A stretch of DNA of 64,000 nucleotides. Origin: Cyclobacteriaceae bacterium (GTDB lineage: Bacteria > Bacteroidota > Bacteroidia > Cytophagales > Cyclobacteriaceae). The notes beneath the pieces were generated by a model, which was not told the origin of the DNA, made no database searches, and saw nothing but the letters and a program-made list of their open reading frames with translations. Made by a program: the position numbers and the translations under genes. Positions 62,702-64,000 of the stretch are shown here, in pieces (the first letter of the stretch is position 1; every line of letters starts with the position of its first letter). The stretch covers positions 558,001 to 622,000 of the forward strand of contig JAHBTX010000002.1 in NCBI GenBank assembly GCA_019638395.1, given 5' to 3'.

Positions 62702-63292
62702 ATGAAAAGTTTACTCATGCTCTTTACCGTAATTATCTACGTAAATTTTGGATATACTCAAGAAAGTAAATTTCAAAAAAAATGGGATTTTTCTGGCCGA
62801 ATTTCGTTTGGTAGTGAGAACAACTATGGCAACCCCGGCTTGCTATTTCAAACAAATTTAAATTATCAGTTTCACAAGACTATTTCAACAACCGGTGCTC
62901 TTGGATTTTTTCATTCTTTGCCAGAATTAAATAAAGAGCCCGGTGCTGAACTCTCAACATTTAGTGCTGCATTCATCGGATTTAACCTAATGCACACGGC
63001 CGTATTCAATCAAAACAAGAACTACGTAAAAATACAAGGCGGAGCTTTACTAATTAATACGTCCTCTATATATCGAAATCTAACTCTAACCGCATTTGAT
63101 GAATTTGGGAACCCATTTCAATATGTTGTTCCAAAGCAGGAAGTATTAACTAAAGTTGGTTACCATGTGGGTATGCTTGGCGGGGCCAACTTGTCTGAAA
63201 AAGTTTCTTTTGGTCTTAGCCTTGATATTTATAGTTATCAAATCTTTGGTGATATAGTTACAATCGGAATAGATTTAGGGTATAAATTCTAA
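62702..63292 (+). CDS. exported hypothetical outer-membrane-like protein
   Basis: The 196-residue protein has a signal (1-19, ending GYTQ) and glycine- and aromatic-rich strands with the ending VTIGIDLGYKF, which has the terminal aromatic typical of outer-membrane barrels. It starts three bases after the preceding gene, so they are co-transcribed. Its composition is A/T-rich compared with flanking housekeeping genes, a possible sign of later acquisition (weak). Confidence 0.55.
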   Translation: MKSLLMLFTVIIYVNFGYTQESKFQKKWDFSGRISFGSENNYGNPGLLFQTNLNYQFHKTISTTGALGFFHSLPELNKEPGAELSTFSAAFIGFNLMHTAVFNQNKNYVKIQGGALLINTSSIYRNLTLTAFDEFGNPFQYVVPKQEVLTKVGYHVGMLGGANLSEKVSFGLSLDIYSYQIFGDIVTIGIDLGYKF

Positions 63293-63303
63293 GCTACCCA
63301 CTT

Positions 63304-63317
63304 CTGCCAACCTGTCA
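63304..63317 (+). promoter_or_regulatory. direct repeat CTGCCA-AC-CTGTCA before htpG
   Basis: Two CTGYCA words (63304-63309 and 63312-63317) lie 72 bases before the htpG start, with TTTG (63340) and TATTTTTC (63360) downstream as a weak promoter. They could be a heat-shock regulator site, but this is inference only. Confidence 0.25.
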
Positions 63318-63388
63318 TTTTTTCTATTCTGGAATACCATTTGACTTGCTCGGGTTTATTATTTTTCAATTCTAAACGCTGACATTTT

Positions 63389-64000
63389 ATGACCACAACT
63401 GCCGAAAAAGGTACCATCTCTATCCATACCGAGAACATCTTCCCCATCATTAAGAAATTCCTGTATTCCGATCATGAAATCTTTTTGCGCGAGTTGGTGA
63501 GCAACGCGGTTGATGCTACTCAAAAGCTAAAAAAGCTTGCCGCGCTAGGCGATTTTAATGGCGAACTGGGCGATCTTAAAATTGAAGTGAGCTTCGATAA
63601 AAAGAACAAGACCATTACCGTTAGCGACAAGGGCTTAGGGATGACAGGCGATGAAATTAAAAAGTACATCAACCAGATTGCCTTCTCCGGAGCTACTGAG
63701 TTCGTAGAAAAATTTAAAGACAAAACCGATGCGAAAGACATCATCGGTAAGTTTGGTCTGGGCTTCTACTCCGCTTTTATGGTGGCCGATAAAGTAGAGG
63801 TGATTTCAAAATCGTTTAAAGAAAATACCGAGGCCGCACGCTGGGAGTGCGATGGTTCTACCGAGTTTGAACTAACTGCAGCCAATAAAGAAACCCGTGG
63901 TACCGATGTAGTGTTACACATCAATGCCGACTCAGAAGAATTTTTAGATGAGTATCGCTTAAAAGGTATTCTTGAAAAATATTGCAAATTCCTTCCGGTA
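63389..64000 (+). CDS. htpG: molecular chaperone HtpG (Hsp90), N-terminal part
   Basis: The ATG at 63389 opens 204 codons that run off the right edge. The N-terminal GHKL ATPase is clear: FLRELVSNAVDA (catalytic Glu and Asn), VSDKGLGMT and GKFGLGFYSAFMVAD. HtpG is a cytosolic ATP-driven chaperone induced by heat. The middle and C-terminal dimerisation domains are outside the window. Confidence 0.95.
   Translation, partial: MTTTAEKGTISIHTENIFPIIKKFLYSDHEIFLRELVSNAVDATQKLKKLAALGDFNGELGDLKIEVSFDKKNKTITVSDKGLGMTGDEIKKYINQIAFSGATEFVEKFKDKTDAKDIIGKFGLGFYSAFMVADKVEVISKSFKENTEAARWECDGSTEFELTAANKETRGTDVVLHINADSEEFLDEYRLKGILEKYCKFLPV

Noticed and set aside
1-64000. tRNA, rRNA, phage or transposase genes
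   Set aside because: No cloverleaf, rRNA text, integrase or transposase motif was found on either strand by reading; a covariance search was not possible.

Overview
The window reads as chromosomal DNA of a Bacteroidota member, most likely of the order Cytophagales (inference). The evidence is gldD (gliding motility), a 29-residue AURKAIP1/COX24-type ribosomal protein, LytS/LytTR regulators, many lipoproteins with short lipoboxes, few Shine-Dalgarno sites, a TTTG-N18-TAAATTTG promoter in front of an HU gene, and planctomycete-type cytochrome/DUF1501 genes. The GC content is moderate. No tRNA, rRNA, CRISPR array, prophage or transposase was seen.

Layout. 1-8.9 kb: an ECF sigma start cut by the window edge, TraB/GumN and SRPBCC proteins, two Crp/Fnr regulators, HxlR divergent from pirin, an SDR, a small envelope-stress-like set (lmo0937-like, YtxH, coiled-coil lipoprotein), an exported methyltransferase and a thioredoxin-TPR protein. 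8.9-9.34 kb: a palindrome-rich, MITE-like spacer before mutS. 9.3-23.2 kb: mutS, a LytTR two-component pair, a run of exported proteins (intradiol-dioxygenase-like, YceI, beta-propeller, DUF4097), a serine hydrolase/D-aminoacylase fusion, an ECF sigma/membrane protein/DUF4180 operon and an amidase lipoprotein. 23.4-26.1 kb: two neighbouring ATP-grasp ligases, the second fused to an intact SET methyltransferase domain; the first starts inside the stop of a 15-codon leader reading frame. This pair is the best candidate for an undescribed pathway.

27.8-38.8 kb: a nine-gene same-strand catabolic-looking cluster. It has cytochrome/DUF1549/DUF1553, DUF1501, TIM-barrel isomerase/epimerase, DUF2231-cytochrome-LRR, SDR, ROK kinase, SIS, core-MetE and UlaG-like metallo-beta-lactamase genes, several overlapping or separated by a few bases. 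38.87-39.96 kb: four tandem copies of a 280-295 bp hairpin-rich repeat whose centres alternate A-B-A-B. 40-53.9 kb (all minus strand): a large BNR/sortilin-like propeller, a frameshifted AbiEii toxin with its partner, HutF and N-formylglutamate amidohydrolase, two tiny coiled-coil membrane proteins, NagZ-like GH3, PBP4-type DacB, DinB, a lipoprotein and a propeller/Y_Y_Y membrane protein.

53.9-64 kb: core genes recG, gldD, ssb and mutY on the minus strand, then HU, a TPR protein, the mS38-like small ribosomal protein and RNase G on the plus strand, two small exported proteins, and htpG running off the end.

Several families of short palindromic repeats are scattered between genes. One occurs three times with compensatory arm changes. 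Function calls come from recognised motifs and protein families; no database search was run.
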